A stretch of 64,000 bases of DNA from Clostridiales bacterium (GCA_902363045.1 CABIYX010000010.1:25027-89026), one strand, 5' to 3'; shown: positions 50,594 through 61,043, counted from the first letter of the stretch. Notes: a model not told the origin generated them from the letters alone. Made by a program: numbers and translations.

Positions 50594-51900
50594 AATTGAG
50601 ACCCTCTATGCTTTCTCAATTTCAGCTTTAATCTGCAAGCAGCAAGATCAGCATCATCATTTTTGATTGCGCTCTCAAGCGTGTCAAGAACATCCTCAGC
50701 CTTGTCATAGTCCCCATTGGCCAGCAAATTATAAAATTCATCAAACAATGCTTTTATCTCGGTCGGGCGCTCGTCTGTTCTCATGGCACCTCGGAGAATG
50801 GTATTTACATCTTTTCCGTAAACTTCCCCAGACGGATAATACACATCGTGGTCATCCAACATAACAAGGTTTTCACTCCGTATTGTATTAATAACCGCTG
50901 GTGCATGGGTGGTTACAATAAACTGCACTTTGGGAAAGATGGTGGTAAGATCTCCAATAATTCTTTGTTGCCATGAAGGATGCAGATGCAAGTCCACTTC
51001 ATCAATCAATATGACACCATCTGTTTCACTGCAAATGTCCTCCAGCAATTGTGGATTCAAAACCGCCATACGATAGGCAATATCTGCAACGAGGCTGATC
51101 GTACTTTTATACCCGTCGCTCAGTTGATTGATTGGAATACGCATCTTTGCGCCGGTTTCATCTGTATAAGAGATGTCCAGTTCTTTTGTGCCCATATTGT
51201 ACTGGATTTTCACATCATCGATTCCTGTAATCCGCTTGTAGCACTTTTCCATGGCAGAAAACACTGCTTCCAATTCAGGAATTCCATCCAGTCCGTTTTC
51301 TTGATTCTGATATTTTTGAACGGTCATTTTGGCAAACCAATTCATCATCAGTTTAATATTGGCAGTTCCATCAACGCTGTCAATATAGCCGTTGGTTCGG
51401 GTGCTGGATTCAAATACATCGCTCTGCTTTTCGCGATGATAGTCCCATAGTCTCCCCGTGCCATAGTAAGCGAGAATAGGAAGTACCAATGTCGTATCAC
51501 CACTGCGCAGCCGTTGCTGATACTCTTCTGCAATAGAAATAATATCTTTGGCCTCTTTAATGGTTGTGGAACCTTTAGCTGTATTTAGGCTTCGTTCCCA
51601 TTCAATTTGGTTGTTACCAAATACCGCAGTCGCAGAAACATTAACCGGATACTGAGGTTGTACATCACTTGTACTGCCCATCGTATAAGCTCTCAATCGA
51701 GCCTGGGACTTATCAATGCCACGTCCTCTCGCTCCATCCAACGGCGTAAACATTGTACTCAGAGCAATAGAAATTCCTTCCAAAACCGATGTTTTACCAG
51801 CACCATTGATACCCACAATTACGGTGAGCTTCTCATTGAAATCAATGCTAATATCTTCAAAGCATTTGAAATTGTGCAGAGTTATCCGCTGCAGATACAT
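50590..51900 (-). CDS. ptuA: Septu ATPase PtuA
   Basis: 436 residues, SMC/OLD-like ABC ATPase. It opens YLQRITLHNFKCFED; Walker A GINGAGKT (30-37), signature region QLSDGYKS, Walker B VILIDEVDLHLHP, then the TTHAPAV switch. It assembles with PtuB and senses infection through ATP state. It lies 18 bp after pglX, on the same strand, inside the BREX gene order. Confidence 0.92.
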   Translation of the reverse strand: MYLQRITLHNFKCFEDISIDFNEKLTVIVGINGAGKTSVLEGISIALSTMFTPLDGARGRGIDKSQARLRAYTMGSTSDVQPQYPVNVSATAVFGNNQIEWERSLNTAKGSTTIKEAKDIISIAEEYQQRLRSGDTTLVLPILAYYGTGRLWDYHREKQSDVFESSTRTNGYIDSVDGTANIKLMMNWFAKMTVQKYQNQENGLDGIPELEAVFSAMEKCYKRITGIDDVKIQYNMGTKELDISYTDETGAKMRIPINQLSDGYKSTISLVADIAYRMAVLNPQLLEDICSETDGVILIDEVDLHLHPSWQQRIIGDLTTIFPKVQFIVTTHAPAVINTIRSENLVMLDDHDVYYPSGEVYGKDVNTILRGAMRTDERPTEIKALFDEFYNLLANGDYDKAEDVLDTLESAIKNDDADLAACRLKLKLRKHRGSQL

Positions 51901-51918
51901 GCCAATCGCCTCCTTGCA

Positions 51919-54900
51919 CTATTTTATTTTACCCAGAACATCCTGGAATTTTGCATAGTTTACCTTAACACCGTCATCCAGGTCGATGGAGATCATCTGG
52001 TCTGCCAGATGGTGGATTTTTTCCTCATAAGCTCGCAGCTCGGTGTCCTGGTCCTGCAATTTCTTCAGCTGCTTGTTCAGTTTCACCCGCTCGGCGGTAG
52101 ACGCCGCCGCGATGCGACTTTCCAGGTCAGCAATGGCAGTGCGGTAGCGACTCTGCTGCTCATGGACATAGTCGGTACGGATGCGGGCAATGGTGTCCGG
52201 CTGATAGCGGTGCATATAGATAAGCGCCTTGAAGCCGTTCTTCTTGCCGCTGTCAAAGAGCCAGTAGATGGGCCGCTTCTGGTAGGTCTTGCAGTGGTCG
52301 GCATAGAAGTCATTGAGGAAATAGCTGCGGATCACATCGCGGGGCGTACCTTTGCCGCCCAGGGCATCGGCAATGAATTTGAGGTTTTCTTCCAGGGTGT
52401 CGCTGCCGTAGACCGCCTTGATAAATTTGACAAACCGGCCCACAATGTCATCGTCAAAGTATTCATCATCGCAAATTGGGATGACATTGTCCTCGTCCGG
52501 ATAAAACCCGTTTTCCGGGAACATGCTTTTGCCCTGCTCTTTCAGCCGGTCCTGTATCTTTTCCACGAGCAGACTATGGTGCCATCCGGGGCCGCCCGCA
52601 TAAAGCAGGCCATCCGCATAAATGGTGTAGCGGCCAAACATACAGCCCACAGCGTAGGAGACGATAGAAATCACCCATTCTTTTTTGCTATATACCGCAA
52701 TTGCATTGTCTCTACTTTCAAGTTTAGGCAAAATTTCATCGTTAAGACGATATAAGGCTGCAAACTCTGAATTTATCTCACGCAGATTATCCATGAACAT
52801 CTGCGCATTCTTTTTTCTTCTTTCTTCATCGTACGCATACTCAGCTTCAAGGCAGTCAGCACAAAAACATCTTGAACCGAAACTATAACTTGTTTCACTA
52901 CTGTTCCAATCATCTTTTGCCAAGTCACGATTCTGATCTGCGAGCTTGCTTATATTTCCTGTTAAATCTAATATAACAGGTAGCTGCTTAATGTCTTTCG
53001 TCTGCAAGTTGATGGAAGGATTCATTACATTAAAATAAAATGTTGAAACACTTGAATTTAACAATGCGAGAATCTGCAGTAATTTGGAATTATCTCGCAG
53101 GAAAATTGCTGGCCCCCCCATATCGTATACACAGCCCTTCGGCAAATATCTAAATCCTGTTCCTCTGCTTGTGACGGCTGAATATGTAATCCCTTCTTTG
53201 TACCAGTATTCTTCTGCTACGAGATTCGATGTTTTGTTTGTCTTGTAAAAATTTCTCGCCGTATCGCTCCAATCAATCACCATATCAATATTTCCATAAT
53301 ATCTACGGAAATTCCCGCCTTTAGAGTAGAATATCCATTTTTGCCCAATACATTTATTATTAACTTCCCACCAATAGCGGAGATATGTTTCATTGTCACC
53401 AGTTTTATTAAGTGATGACATTTCAATCATACTTCCTAATGCTGGGTATTTTTCGTAGTTTTCGATAAATGCTTCTGGAACCCAATATGCTAATGTGGCG
53501 CTTGGGATGCGCAAGAAGTCAGCAACTTTGTTTGTTGATAAAAAGTGGTGCTTCAGAAATTCTACTTTCTTCAGCAATTGGTCTTTACAATCCACCAGTC
53601 TCGAAAAAATGGAATTATATTCCGGCAATTCAGTTTTTCGTACGACATAGCTGGCTGTTTGAACAACATCATTTCCGATTTCGTCAAAAGCTTTTATTCC
53701 CAGATGGAGCAAAGATATAAGATTATTTTTTAAAAAAGCCACTCTGAGTCGCTCAAAACTTGCAAGAAACATAAACGAGTGCATAGTAATCATTGCAGAG
53801 AAACCATTGGCGTTTAGAAAATCAAAATCTCTTTCAATAAATACCGCAAAAAGATCTTGATGTCCATCAGGATATAATTCTTCAATTTTATCGCCCAGTT
53901 TTGAACCTATGCTTCTCCCACCCATATAAGGTGGATTCGTCACAACCACATCATACTTCTGTGACAAGGCTTCTGCTGCTTGCACAAGCGGTAGCAAATC
54001 ATTTAGTGCCGTTTCTTTGCTCATACTGATTTCGTTCCGCACTTCGCCAAAACGGGCATAAAGGGCAGTAAAATCCACAGGAGTAATATTCAGAATGGAA
54101 CCATACTCCTTTGCATCGTGCATTTCCGTGATAATACTTTTTATCGCCGCTCGCAGCTTACTATCACCACTACAGAAATATTCCAGGGTATAACTGTCAA
54201 TCCCGTTACTTTCCTGGATGGCATACACATGGGGTTGAAGCCCCCGACTGAAAAAGCGCCGATCATACTTCCGTGCCTTCATCATCACCGCAAAATAGGC
54301 AAGTTGCGCGGCCCGGTCGTCGATATCCAGGCCATAGAGGTTGTTCTGAACGATACTGGCCACCGCCTCCCGGGTGGTATAGCCGTAGCTCTCATAAATC
54401 TGCATAAGGACATCAAACAGATAGGCCAGAATATGCCCGGAACCGCAGCAGGGGTCGATGCACTTGATTTGCTCCGGGGTCATAGTGGCATACTCTTTGC
54501 GTATCTCGTCCAACTGAGCCTGCACTTTCAGTTCCTGCTGGGCCTCCTCCAGATAATAGTGCCATTTGATATCTTCCGGGTCTCGATTTCCGGCAACAAA
54601 AGCAGACTGTTCATCCTCAGTCGGCAAAAACTGCGTCTTGGTATCCGGGTGCCCCTCCAACCACAGGCGGCCCAGGGAGTTCTCCACCATGTAGCGGACG
54701 ATCCAGTCCGGGGTGAACAGCTGGGTGGCGGCCGGGATATTCTCCTTGGTGATCTTTACATTCTTTTTCAGCGCCGCAAAAACCTCATCTTTTTTCTCGG
54801 CGTTGTAATACTGGTACATCCAGCCGATGATCTGCACTGCGTCCTTCCAGTCCTCCTCGGGGATCAGCTCGATCATCTGCTGGAGAACGCTGCTCTCACG

Positions 54901-55434
54901 CAGCAAGTTGTCCGGAAAAAGCAGTTCAGTGTAATCAGAGATTCGCTGGAACATTCCGGGCAGGATGGACGAAAGGGCGTTGCACTGGACGATGATCATG
55001 TACTTGAACAAGCCGTCGTCGTCATTGGCGTTCTTGCAGGCATAGACCTTCTGCATATCCAGGCCGTCCAGCTCCATGTGGATGGCTTCGGCCAGGATCT
55101 GGGGCTTGAATTGGTTGGCCTCGTCGGTGAATACCCGCACATGGGAGGGCAGATATCCATTGACCTCCATGAAACGCAGGGCGATAAAGCGGTTGAACCA
55201 GGTATAGGCCACCTCCTCCATCACCTGCTGGTAGCCCTTCTGTCGAACCTGGGCAATCAGTGCCTGCCGCTGGTTCTTTTCCTCAGCGGAAAGGACCCGG
55301 CCCAGAACGCTGTCCGCTTCCGGGTCGCCAAATCCGGCTTCTGTAATTTCAAAATACGCCGCCCGCTGGCTGACCCGGGAGATCAGCTCCCGCCGTGCCC
55401 AGACCGCGAATTTTTTGATCGCATTTTTGTCCAT
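51919..55434 (-). CDS. pglX: BREX adenine methyltransferase PglX
   Basis: 1171 residues, full length. SAM-binding CIDPCCGSGHILAYLFDVLM near 315-335 and catalytic NPPY (VVTNPPYMGG) near 500. It methylates a non-palindromic host motif at N6-adenine to mark self DNA; the C-terminal region would set specificity. The start overlaps the end of the small membrane gene by one base. Confidence 0.95.
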   Translation of the reverse strand: MDKNAIKKFAVWARRELISRVSQRAAYFEITEAGFGDPEADSVLGRVLSAEEKNQRQALIAQVRQKGYQQVMEEVAYTWFNRFIALRFMEVNGYLPSHVRVFTDEANQFKPQILAEAIHMELDGLDMQKVYACKNANDDDGLFKYMIIVQCNALSSILPGMFQRISDYTELLFPDNLLRESSVLQQMIELIPEEDWKDAVQIIGWMYQYYNAEKKDEVFAALKKNVKITKENIPAATQLFTPDWIVRYMVENSLGRLWLEGHPDTKTQFLPTEDEQSAFVAGNRDPEDIKWHYYLEEAQQELKVQAQLDEIRKEYATMTPEQIKCIDPCCGSGHILAYLFDVLMQIYESYGYTTREAVASIVQNNLYGLDIDDRAAQLAYFAVMMKARKYDRRFFSRGLQPHVYAIQESNGIDSYTLEYFCSGDSKLRAAIKSIITEMHDAKEYGSILNITPVDFTALYARFGEVRNEISMSKETALNDLLPLVQAAEALSQKYDVVVTNPPYMGGRSIGSKLGDKIEELYPDGHQDLFAVFIERDFDFLNANGFSAMITMHSFMFLASFERLRVAFLKNNLISLLHLGIKAFDEIGNDVVQTASYVVRKTELPEYNSIFSRLVDCKDQLLKKVEFLKHHFLSTNKVADFLRIPSATLAYWVPEAFIENYEKYPALGSMIEMSSLNKTGDNETYLRYWWEVNNKCIGQKWIFYSKGGNFRRYYGNIDMVIDWSDTARNFYKTNKTSNLVAEEYWYKEGITYSAVTSRGTGFRYLPKGCVYDMGGPAIFLRDNSKLLQILALLNSSVSTFYFNVMNPSINLQTKDIKQLPVILDLTGNISKLADQNRDLAKDDWNSSETSYSFGSRCFCADCLEAEYAYDEERRKKNAQMFMDNLREINSEFAALYRLNDEILPKLESRDNAIAVYSKKEWVISIVSYAVGCMFGRYTIYADGLLYAGGPGWHHSLLVEKIQDRLKEQGKSMFPENGFYPDEDNVIPICDDEYFDDDIVGRFVKFIKAVYGSDTLEENLKFIADALGGKGTPRDVIRSYFLNDFYADHCKTYQKRPIYWLFDSGKKNGFKALIYMHRYQPDTIARIRTDYVHEQQSRYRTAIADLESRIAAASTAERVKLNKQLKKLQDQDTELRAYEEKIHHLADQMISIDLDDGVKVNYAKFQDVLGKIK

Positions 55435-55937
55435 TACTTCTCCTCCCGAACAATCCCCATGGAATCGTGAAAATCTGCCCGCAAGGCAAAGAGCGGGGTT
55501 TCCAACCTCCCCTTGAATATCTTTCCGTCCACGCTGTACGCAATCACATTACACTGTTCAAAACGGTGCTGATTGCAGTGGTACTGCAAGGCGTCAGCAT
55601 CCTGTTCCATAAGGGTATAAACGACATTCTGGCTGGGCAAGATGACCCGATTGACCTCGTCCATAAAGCAGTCCACAAGGAGTTTTCCGCTATCGTATAA
55701 CGAGAACCGCTCCAGGATAAAAGGTGTTTTACCTACATTGAATATCTCGATGCCATGTTCGGATGCACTTGTTTTTGTCCGCAGTTCTTTTTCTGTCAAC
55801 TCCGCTTCTGGTGTGACTGTCATCTGAAAACACAGCTTTGGCCGCTCCCGGCGAGATGTACTCCGCTCGGTCAAAAACCATCCAGCAAAGGTTCCAACCA
55901 AGGCGCTGACTATGGCAATGATAGCATCCGATAACAT
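55434..55937 (-). CDS. Small membrane-anchored protein inserted between brxC and pglX
   Basis: 167 residues. One N-terminal membrane helix (about 3-22, IIAIVSALVGTFAGWFL), a short basic stretch (RSTSRRERPK), then a beta-rich domain (GIEIFNVGKTPFILERFSLYDSG). It is 11 bp after brxC and overlaps pglX by one base, so it is co-translated with the BREX core. Not one of the six standard BREX genes and not recognised. Possibly an accessory that ties the complex to the membrane. Confidence 0.7.
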   Translation of the reverse strand: MLSDAIIAIVSALVGTFAGWFLTERSTSRRERPKLCFQMTVTPEAELTEKELRTKTSASEHGIEIFNVGKTPFILERFSLYDSGKLLVDCFMDEVNRVILPSQNVVYTLMEQDADALQYHCNQHRFEQCNVIAYSVDGKIFKGRLETPLFALRADFHDSMGIVREEK

Positions 55938-55948
55938 ATCATCTCTCC

Positions 55949-58900
55949 TTAATTCAGCTTGATCCCATCGCAGTCCTTCAGCATGGCCATCAGATAGCTT
56001 CTCATGCGTTCCACATAGGCATCCACATCTGCCTGATTCGCCAGGACCTTTGCCGGGAAAGCAGCCTGGCGGTAGACCGTTTTGATGATCTTCTTCGGGG
56101 CCGGCTTTGCTGGCGTGTTCGGCTGCTTTGCTTCCACAGGCTTGGGCGGCTGCTTGGCAGCTTCCATCCGGTCGCAGATATCATCCTTGTAGGACCAAAT
56201 CTGCGGCACCAGGCCGTCCAGCAGAGCAAGGCTCCGAAGCTCACTAATTTTAGTTTTCTGCTGGTCGAAATAGGTATCCGCCTTTCGTACCAGCTCCGAG
56301 CAGGCCATATTCCCGTCGGACAGGGTGTGAACCTCGGCCATGCACTGGCGGATGATCTCCAGTAGCTCGGCCCGCTTGGCTTCGAGCAAGCGGCCGTGGC
56401 CCTCCCGGACCGTAGCCATCAAACCGTTCAGTTCAGGAATCTTCTGATAACTGAATCCGCCCTGCACAGCAACGATCAGCCGGATTTTGTTCAGCGCGTC
56501 GTTGGCAGCCGGCTCGTGGGAGAGGTAGTCCAGCTCGTTTCGCAGATCCTCTTCCATCTGGGCGGCGGCATCAAACAGCTGCACCTGGTTTTTGAAAAAG
56601 CCCTCCACGGCTTGGAGATCCTCTTTGCTGTCAAAGAGTTTGTCCTCCAGCTTCAGCACCCGGTCGATGAGCGCAATGTTGTCCTTTTTCTGGGACAGGA
56701 CATCGGCTACCAGCTGCATCGCCTGCTGTACCTTGCCCTGATCCGGATACTTGCGCCCAGAGGTATACCGCTGGTTCAGGGTCTCGTAGTGGGTTTTCAG
56801 CTCCTCAAATTTCTTGACGATGTAAGCAACCAGGCCGTCTTCGTCGTTGGGAACATCCATCACATCAAAGAATTCCCGAAGCAGCTCCTTCACCGCTTTC
56901 ATCTTGACGGCGGTCACTGCTTGCCGGATGGAGATACTGGTTTTTCCGATCTCATTCTTCTTCCGCAGCATATCCGGCAGCTTGGGATCATCGGGTTGGA
57001 TGGTCGCGCCGCCATATTTGATGGTCACCTTCTGCTGGTTGATGAGCAGCGCCACCACGGCGGCGATGTCAATTTCCCGCCAGCCATAAGGAATCCCCTG
57101 ATACCGACTCTGCACATCGTACATGGAGGTGGGCAGTTTGGTGCGATCCTGCACCACCAGGAATTCCTCTACTTTGGCAGCGGCGTCACGGTTTGGCTCT
57201 GCGCCGGGCAAGAAATTCCCGGTCAGAATCTCCGCAACATCCTCATCGGTATCCATATTTTTTGTAATCAGGTCCAGCTCGCTGTAAACATGGGTGACCA
57301 AATAGTCCAGCGCCTGGTCGATACGGGATTTGGCGTCGCCGCCGCGAATCTCAATGTGCTCGCCGTCCACATAGTACGCCGCGTTGACAATGGCCTGCTT
57401 CAGATCCTCCATGGCAGACTGCTCATAGCGGGTAGCCTCATCTTGCTGGTCACGGATGATGTCTTGCATGGACTTGGGCAGCTGGGCCACATTCCGCTGT
57501 TTTACAAACTTGCGGATCTTCATGGCATTTTCCAGCGATTCATAGTAGGAGGAACCGGAAAGCACCACAATGGCCTGGCCGTGGGATTCTGTCATCAGGC
57601 GCAGTTCGGATTTATCTACCGCATCGGTGGCAACGGTCAAAAAGCGCAGCTTCATGCCGCTGGTCACAGCGCCTGTGGTCACACCATCTACCATCTTGTC
57701 GAAGTCGAAGTCGTATTTATCCCGACGGAACTTCTTGGTCTGATAGATGTCAGCATAGATCATCTGGGCGATCCGCTCTACAATGGAGGCAGTATCCACG
57801 ACCGTATTGTTGATGTCTCGCTGAATATCCTGCTCCTCGTCAGTGAGGAAGTTATAGGTCTCACCAGAGCGCCCAATGTAGTTTTGGCTCATCAAGCGTC
57901 CCAGAGATTCGCCCACTTTTTCACGAAGGACAATCTTGTCTGTGCGAATATCATCCGCCATCAAAATCACGATGTTGTCCACATTGGCGGGAATATCGTC
58001 CACATAGCGGATTAAGTACAGGAGTTTGAGCACATCCACATCCTGCGGCTGGATACCGGCTCCAATATCCGCTGCGTTCTGGCATCGTTCAATCACACGG
58101 CGGATTGAGCTGTCCAAGAAGGTGTGAACTGTATCGTAAAAGCGGAAAAACGGAACGAGGGCATACTCGTCTTGATCCTGAATCTTTTGTGCGGCCTCTT
58201 GGAAGCCGGAGAGCATGGACCGCTCGACACCAGACATGTGCTTGCCAGAATTACCATGCTTGCGGATCTCAGCAAAGGCCTTCTGTATGATGATGAATTG
58301 ATATGGTACGAAGGGGAAATTCACCGCAAATTCACCAGCACCAGCAAAACCCTTGATGTCCTGGATGGAATCGGTGAAGCTGAACAGATTGCGGAGCACG
58401 GAGTCATTCTCCTGGTACAGTGCTTCCAGCTTCTGCTCCGCCTCCGGCCTCTTTTTCAGAATACGCTTTTGGATAACCTCGTCCACCGAGGACGAAGTCA
58501 GGCTGAGGCGTGTTTTGAAGCGGGCCTGGATGCGGGAAAACTCATCGGCGCGAACCTTGATAATCTCGTCGATGGCCTCCTGACCGGTGCACATCACCCA
58601 CACTCTGCCGCCGCACTCGCTGCCAATCTTCTCGGTCAAGGATTGCAGGTTCAGCAGCATATCAGTATCGGTGCCCACATACTGGCCTACCTCATCGATC
58701 ATAAACAGAAGACGGAAGTTCTCCGGCTGCTTGTTCACATAAGCCTTGATGTCTTCCACCAGCTGCGCGATGGAGAACTCCACCGCCGTCTTGTCATTAA
58801 ACCAACGCTTTGCATCTTCCTCGCTCATGTCCAGCACTTCCATCAGGGTGGGGACAATGAACTTGCCATTAAACGCAAACGCCTTGCGCTGCTCGGTCCA

Positions 58901-59473
58901 GGGTTTCCCCTTCTTTGCTTCAAAGACGCGGCGGAACTCCTCCGTTTTCCTGAGTTGGTCAATATACTGCTCCAACATCGCCACTTTGAGATTTTCACCG
59001 TAAAACCCCAGGTGGTTGTAAAACATTTTGGCGAAGACGCGCAGCACGGCAGTCTTGTCCTTGTTGATTGAGCCTTCAATGTCAATGTTGAACAGAATGG
59101 TTTCGGTCTTGCCACGGGTGGAGCGGTCGACCAGCATGAAGGTGGCGGGATCGTCTGCAAACTTCTGGCGGAATCGCTCAACAGTGGGGATTCCGTTGAT
59201 GGGTTTATTTTCCAGAATATAAGATAGCATTTTCAGGAAGTGGGATTTACCACTCCCAAAAAAGCCGGAGATCCATATACCGATATCGGCGGTGGGTTTA
59301 TCAAAGGCGTCGCTGTAATAGTCAAAGAAGGAGATAAAATGCTTTTTCAGTTCCTTGGTGATAACATATTCCCGCACTTCCTGCTCAATCACATCAGCCG
59401 CATCCTGATCGACCTTGATAACACCGTTGATTGGCCGGTTGATGTCCTCGGCAAACATATCACGAATCATCAT
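55949..59473 (-). CDS. brxC: BREX ATPase BrxC
   Basis: 1174 residues, P-loop ATPase with Walker A in GFFGSGKS (70-77) and the DUF499-like core. Opens MMIRDMFAEDINRPINGVIKV, typical of BrxC. A Pro/Lys-rich linker (near 1110-1130) precedes the C-terminal segment. Large motor or scaffold of the complex. Its start overlaps brxB by 4 nt. Confidence 0.95.
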   Translation of the reverse strand: MMIRDMFAEDINRPINGVIKVDQDAADVIEQEVREYVITKELKKHFISFFDYYSDAFDKPTADIGIWISGFFGSGKSHFLKMLSYILENKPINGIPTVERFRQKFADDPATFMLVDRSTRGKTETILFNIDIEGSINKDKTAVLRVFAKMFYNHLGFYGENLKVAMLEQYIDQLRKTEEFRRVFEAKKGKPWTEQRKAFAFNGKFIVPTLMEVLDMSEEDAKRWFNDKTAVEFSIAQLVEDIKAYVNKQPENFRLLFMIDEVGQYVGTDTDMLLNLQSLTEKIGSECGGRVWVMCTGQEAIDEIIKVRADEFSRIQARFKTRLSLTSSSVDEVIQKRILKKRPEAEQKLEALYQENDSVLRNLFSFTDSIQDIKGFAGAGEFAVNFPFVPYQFIIIQKAFAEIRKHGNSGKHMSGVERSMLSGFQEAAQKIQDQDEYALVPFFRFYDTVHTFLDSSIRRVIERCQNAADIGAGIQPQDVDVLKLLYLIRYVDDIPANVDNIVILMADDIRTDKIVLREKVGESLGRLMSQNYIGRSGETYNFLTDEEQDIQRDINNTVVDTASIVERIAQMIYADIYQTKKFRRDKYDFDFDKMVDGVTTGAVTSGMKLRFLTVATDAVDKSELRLMTESHGQAIVVLSGSSYYESLENAMKIRKFVKQRNVAQLPKSMQDIIRDQQDEATRYEQSAMEDLKQAIVNAAYYVDGEHIEIRGGDAKSRIDQALDYLVTHVYSELDLITKNMDTDEDVAEILTGNFLPGAEPNRDAAAKVEEFLVVQDRTKLPTSMYDVQSRYQGIPYGWREIDIAAVVALLINQQKVTIKYGGATIQPDDPKLPDMLRKKNEIGKTSISIRQAVTAVKMKAVKELLREFFDVMDVPNDEDGLVAYIVKKFEELKTHYETLNQRYTSGRKYPDQGKVQQAMQLVADVLSQKKDNIALIDRVLKLEDKLFDSKEDLQAVEGFFKNQVQLFDAAAQMEEDLRNELDYLSHEPAANDALNKIRLIVAVQGGFSYQKIPELNGLMATVREGHGRLLEAKRAELLEIIRQCMAEVHTLSDGNMACSELVRKADTYFDQQKTKISELRSLALLDGLVPQIWSYKDDICDRMEAAKQPPKPVEAKQPNTPAKPAPKKIIKTVYRQAAFPAKVLANQADVDAYVERMRSYLMAMLKDCDGIKLN

Positions 59474-60048
59474 TGTTTCGTGTCCTCCTCCGCGAAGAAA
59501 TTAAATGCCCTGTAATAGTCATTGGGTTTCAGCCTGCCAAACAGCTTCAAATAGTGGCCATCAAACTCGCCGGGATACATCACCAGAATGGGTATATCCG
59601 AAAAATGCGGTTGTAATGCCTCAAGCAAAGAGTGGACCCGCATAAACGGGAATACATCGCCCACACCGGTGAGCAACAGGACATCGCCGCGCCTATGTGG
59701 CGCATACTGTATTTTTTCTATAAATTCAGATTCGCCGATGGCGGAATGCAGTTGCTCCAAAAGGAAGTCGCTGCCCTCATTTTCTTCCATCTCGGGAATA
59801 ACATCGGTAATGTCCAGATCATCACAGAGGGTAAGAAAGATTTTGTAGAGATTACATTCGATCAGATGGCATCGTAGCCCCGGATCGGTTCTAAGCTGAT
59901 TGAGAAAATGTGTCACCGTGATTTCTTCGGCAGCATCGTAACAAAAAATGCGGATATTGACCTCGTTGCTCAGGCCTTTTCCATCAAGAAAGTCATCCTT
60001 TTGAATTTCTTCCCGAAGCAGGTCCAGCCGCTCGTTTATCTTGCTCAT
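59470..60048 (-). CDS. brxB: BREX protein BrxB (DUF1788)
   Basis: 192 residues: MSKINERLDLLREEIQK, then VLLLTGVGDVFPFMRVHSLLEAL and PILVMYPGEFDG, the DUF1788 core. Scaffold role in the BREX complex. Lies 14 bp after brxA. Confidence 0.92.
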   Translation of the reverse strand: MSKINERLDLLREEIQKDDFLDGKGLSNEVNIRIFCYDAAEEITVTHFLNQLRTDPGLRCHLIECNLYKIFLTLCDDLDITDVIPEMEENEGSDFLLEQLHSAIGESEFIEKIQYAPHRRGDVLLLTGVGDVFPFMRVHSLLEALQPHFSDIPILVMYPGEFDGHYLKLFGRLKPNDYYRAFNFFAEEDTKQ

Positions 60049-60062
60049 CGTTTCTATCTCCT

Positions 60063-60698
60063 TCAGGTAAAGCAGTTGAATGCAGCCAGGGCCTTTGTAT
60101 CGCCACTATTTCGGATCGCATTTTCCAGAAGCGGGCTAATGAGGACCGGATTCAGGTGGTCAGAAGTCACACTGTCCAAGTATTCGTTTTCCACTAATAC
60201 TCTGGCCAGGACCTGCTTGATTTTTGCGATGGTGTTATCACTCCAGGATGCTACCCAATCGTCCTGTTCCTGTAAACGCATCATAAAAACATTCAGGTCC
60301 AACCGACTAAAGGAAAGGTCGCAGCTTTGAAACTTTGCCCCGATTACGGTAATCATAAAGTCCCACACAAGACGGTACTGTTTCATCATGGCATACAGGC
60401 AGATTTGTTTTGCCACATTGCTTGGCTGGGTTGCGATTGCCGCAATCAACTCCGAGTCATCAAGGGCTTTTAATCTCCGAATACAGGTAAAGGCCATTTT
60501 TCGAACCGATTTCTCTGTCGGATATTGAAATAGATTTTCCGCTGAGATTGTATCTGCAACTTCTGCATCAGCTATTCCTTGGGACACCAGTTTTGCGGTC
60601 GTTCGCATCTCATAAAAAAGAAACTGTTCTCTTGTAATAACAGCAGAATAGGGGCTTGTCTCTTTTGCCGCTTTAAGAACATTATTTTTTTGATACAT
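60063..60698 (-). CDS. brxA: BREX protein BrxA (DUF1819)
   Basis: 211 residues, all-helical DUF1819 protein, opening with YSAVITREQFLFYEMRTTAKL. A small DNA-binding protein in known BREX systems. First core gene of the operon, 23 bp after the XRE regulator. Confidence 0.92.
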   Translation of the reverse strand: MYQKNNVLKAAKETSPYSAVITREQFLFYEMRTTAKLVSQGIADAEVADTISAENLFQYPTEKSVRKMAFTCIRRLKALDDSELIAAIATQPSNVAKQICLYAMMKQYRLVWDFMITVIGAKFQSCDLSFSRLDLNVFMMRLQEQDDWVASWSDNTIAKIKQVLARVLVENEYLDSVTSDHLNPVLISPLLENAIRNSGDTKALAAFNCFT

Positions 60699-60721
60699 AG
60701 ATATAATTTCCCTCTAAACTC

Positions 60722-60964
60722 TTATTCCATATTGGTTGTATGTTCTGTTTCAGGAATGGATTCGTCTGGAATGACCTCTGCGATATCTCCCAGGTCACAA
60801 TTAAGTGCGATACAAATATTGTTGAGCACATCTGTCATCATGTTTTCACCGCGCTCCAACTTGTGTAGTGTGGCATAGCTAATACCTGTCATATCCCGCA
60901 AATCTTTTTTCTTAAGATCTCGGTCTATGAGAAGTTTGAATAATTTTTTATATGAGATAGCCAT
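60722..60964 (-). CDS. XRE/Cro-family regulator of the BREX operon
   Basis: 80 residues: a single helix-turn-helix (LLIDRDLKKKDLRDMTGISYATLHKLERGE) and an acidic tail. GAGGTGAAGAC site before the ATG. It leads the operon, so it probably senses DNA state or represses its own promoter. Regulators of this size commonly head BREX loci. Confidence 0.85.
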   Translation of the reverse strand: MAISYKKLFKLLIDRDLKKKDLRDMTGISYATLHKLERGENMMTDVLNNICIALNCDLGDIAEVIPDESIPETEHTTNME

Positions 60965-61014
60965 GTCTTCACCTCAAAACAGATTTATCAGCTGATGTAA
61001 CGAACATTATTGTT

Positions 61015-61043
61015 ATTATAACAGATATCCATTCCAATTTCTA
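61015..61043 (-). promoter_or_regulatory. Extended -10 promoter of the BREX operon
   Basis: Minus strand: TAGAAA (61043-61038), 17 bp, TATAAT (61020-61015) preceded by TGT, an extended -10. About 50 bp before the XRE start. Confidence 0.7.

Noticed and set aside
45134..60698. Type 2 BREX or Pgl system
   Set aside because: There is no pglW kinase, and the gene order with brxA, brxB and brxL is that of type 1.
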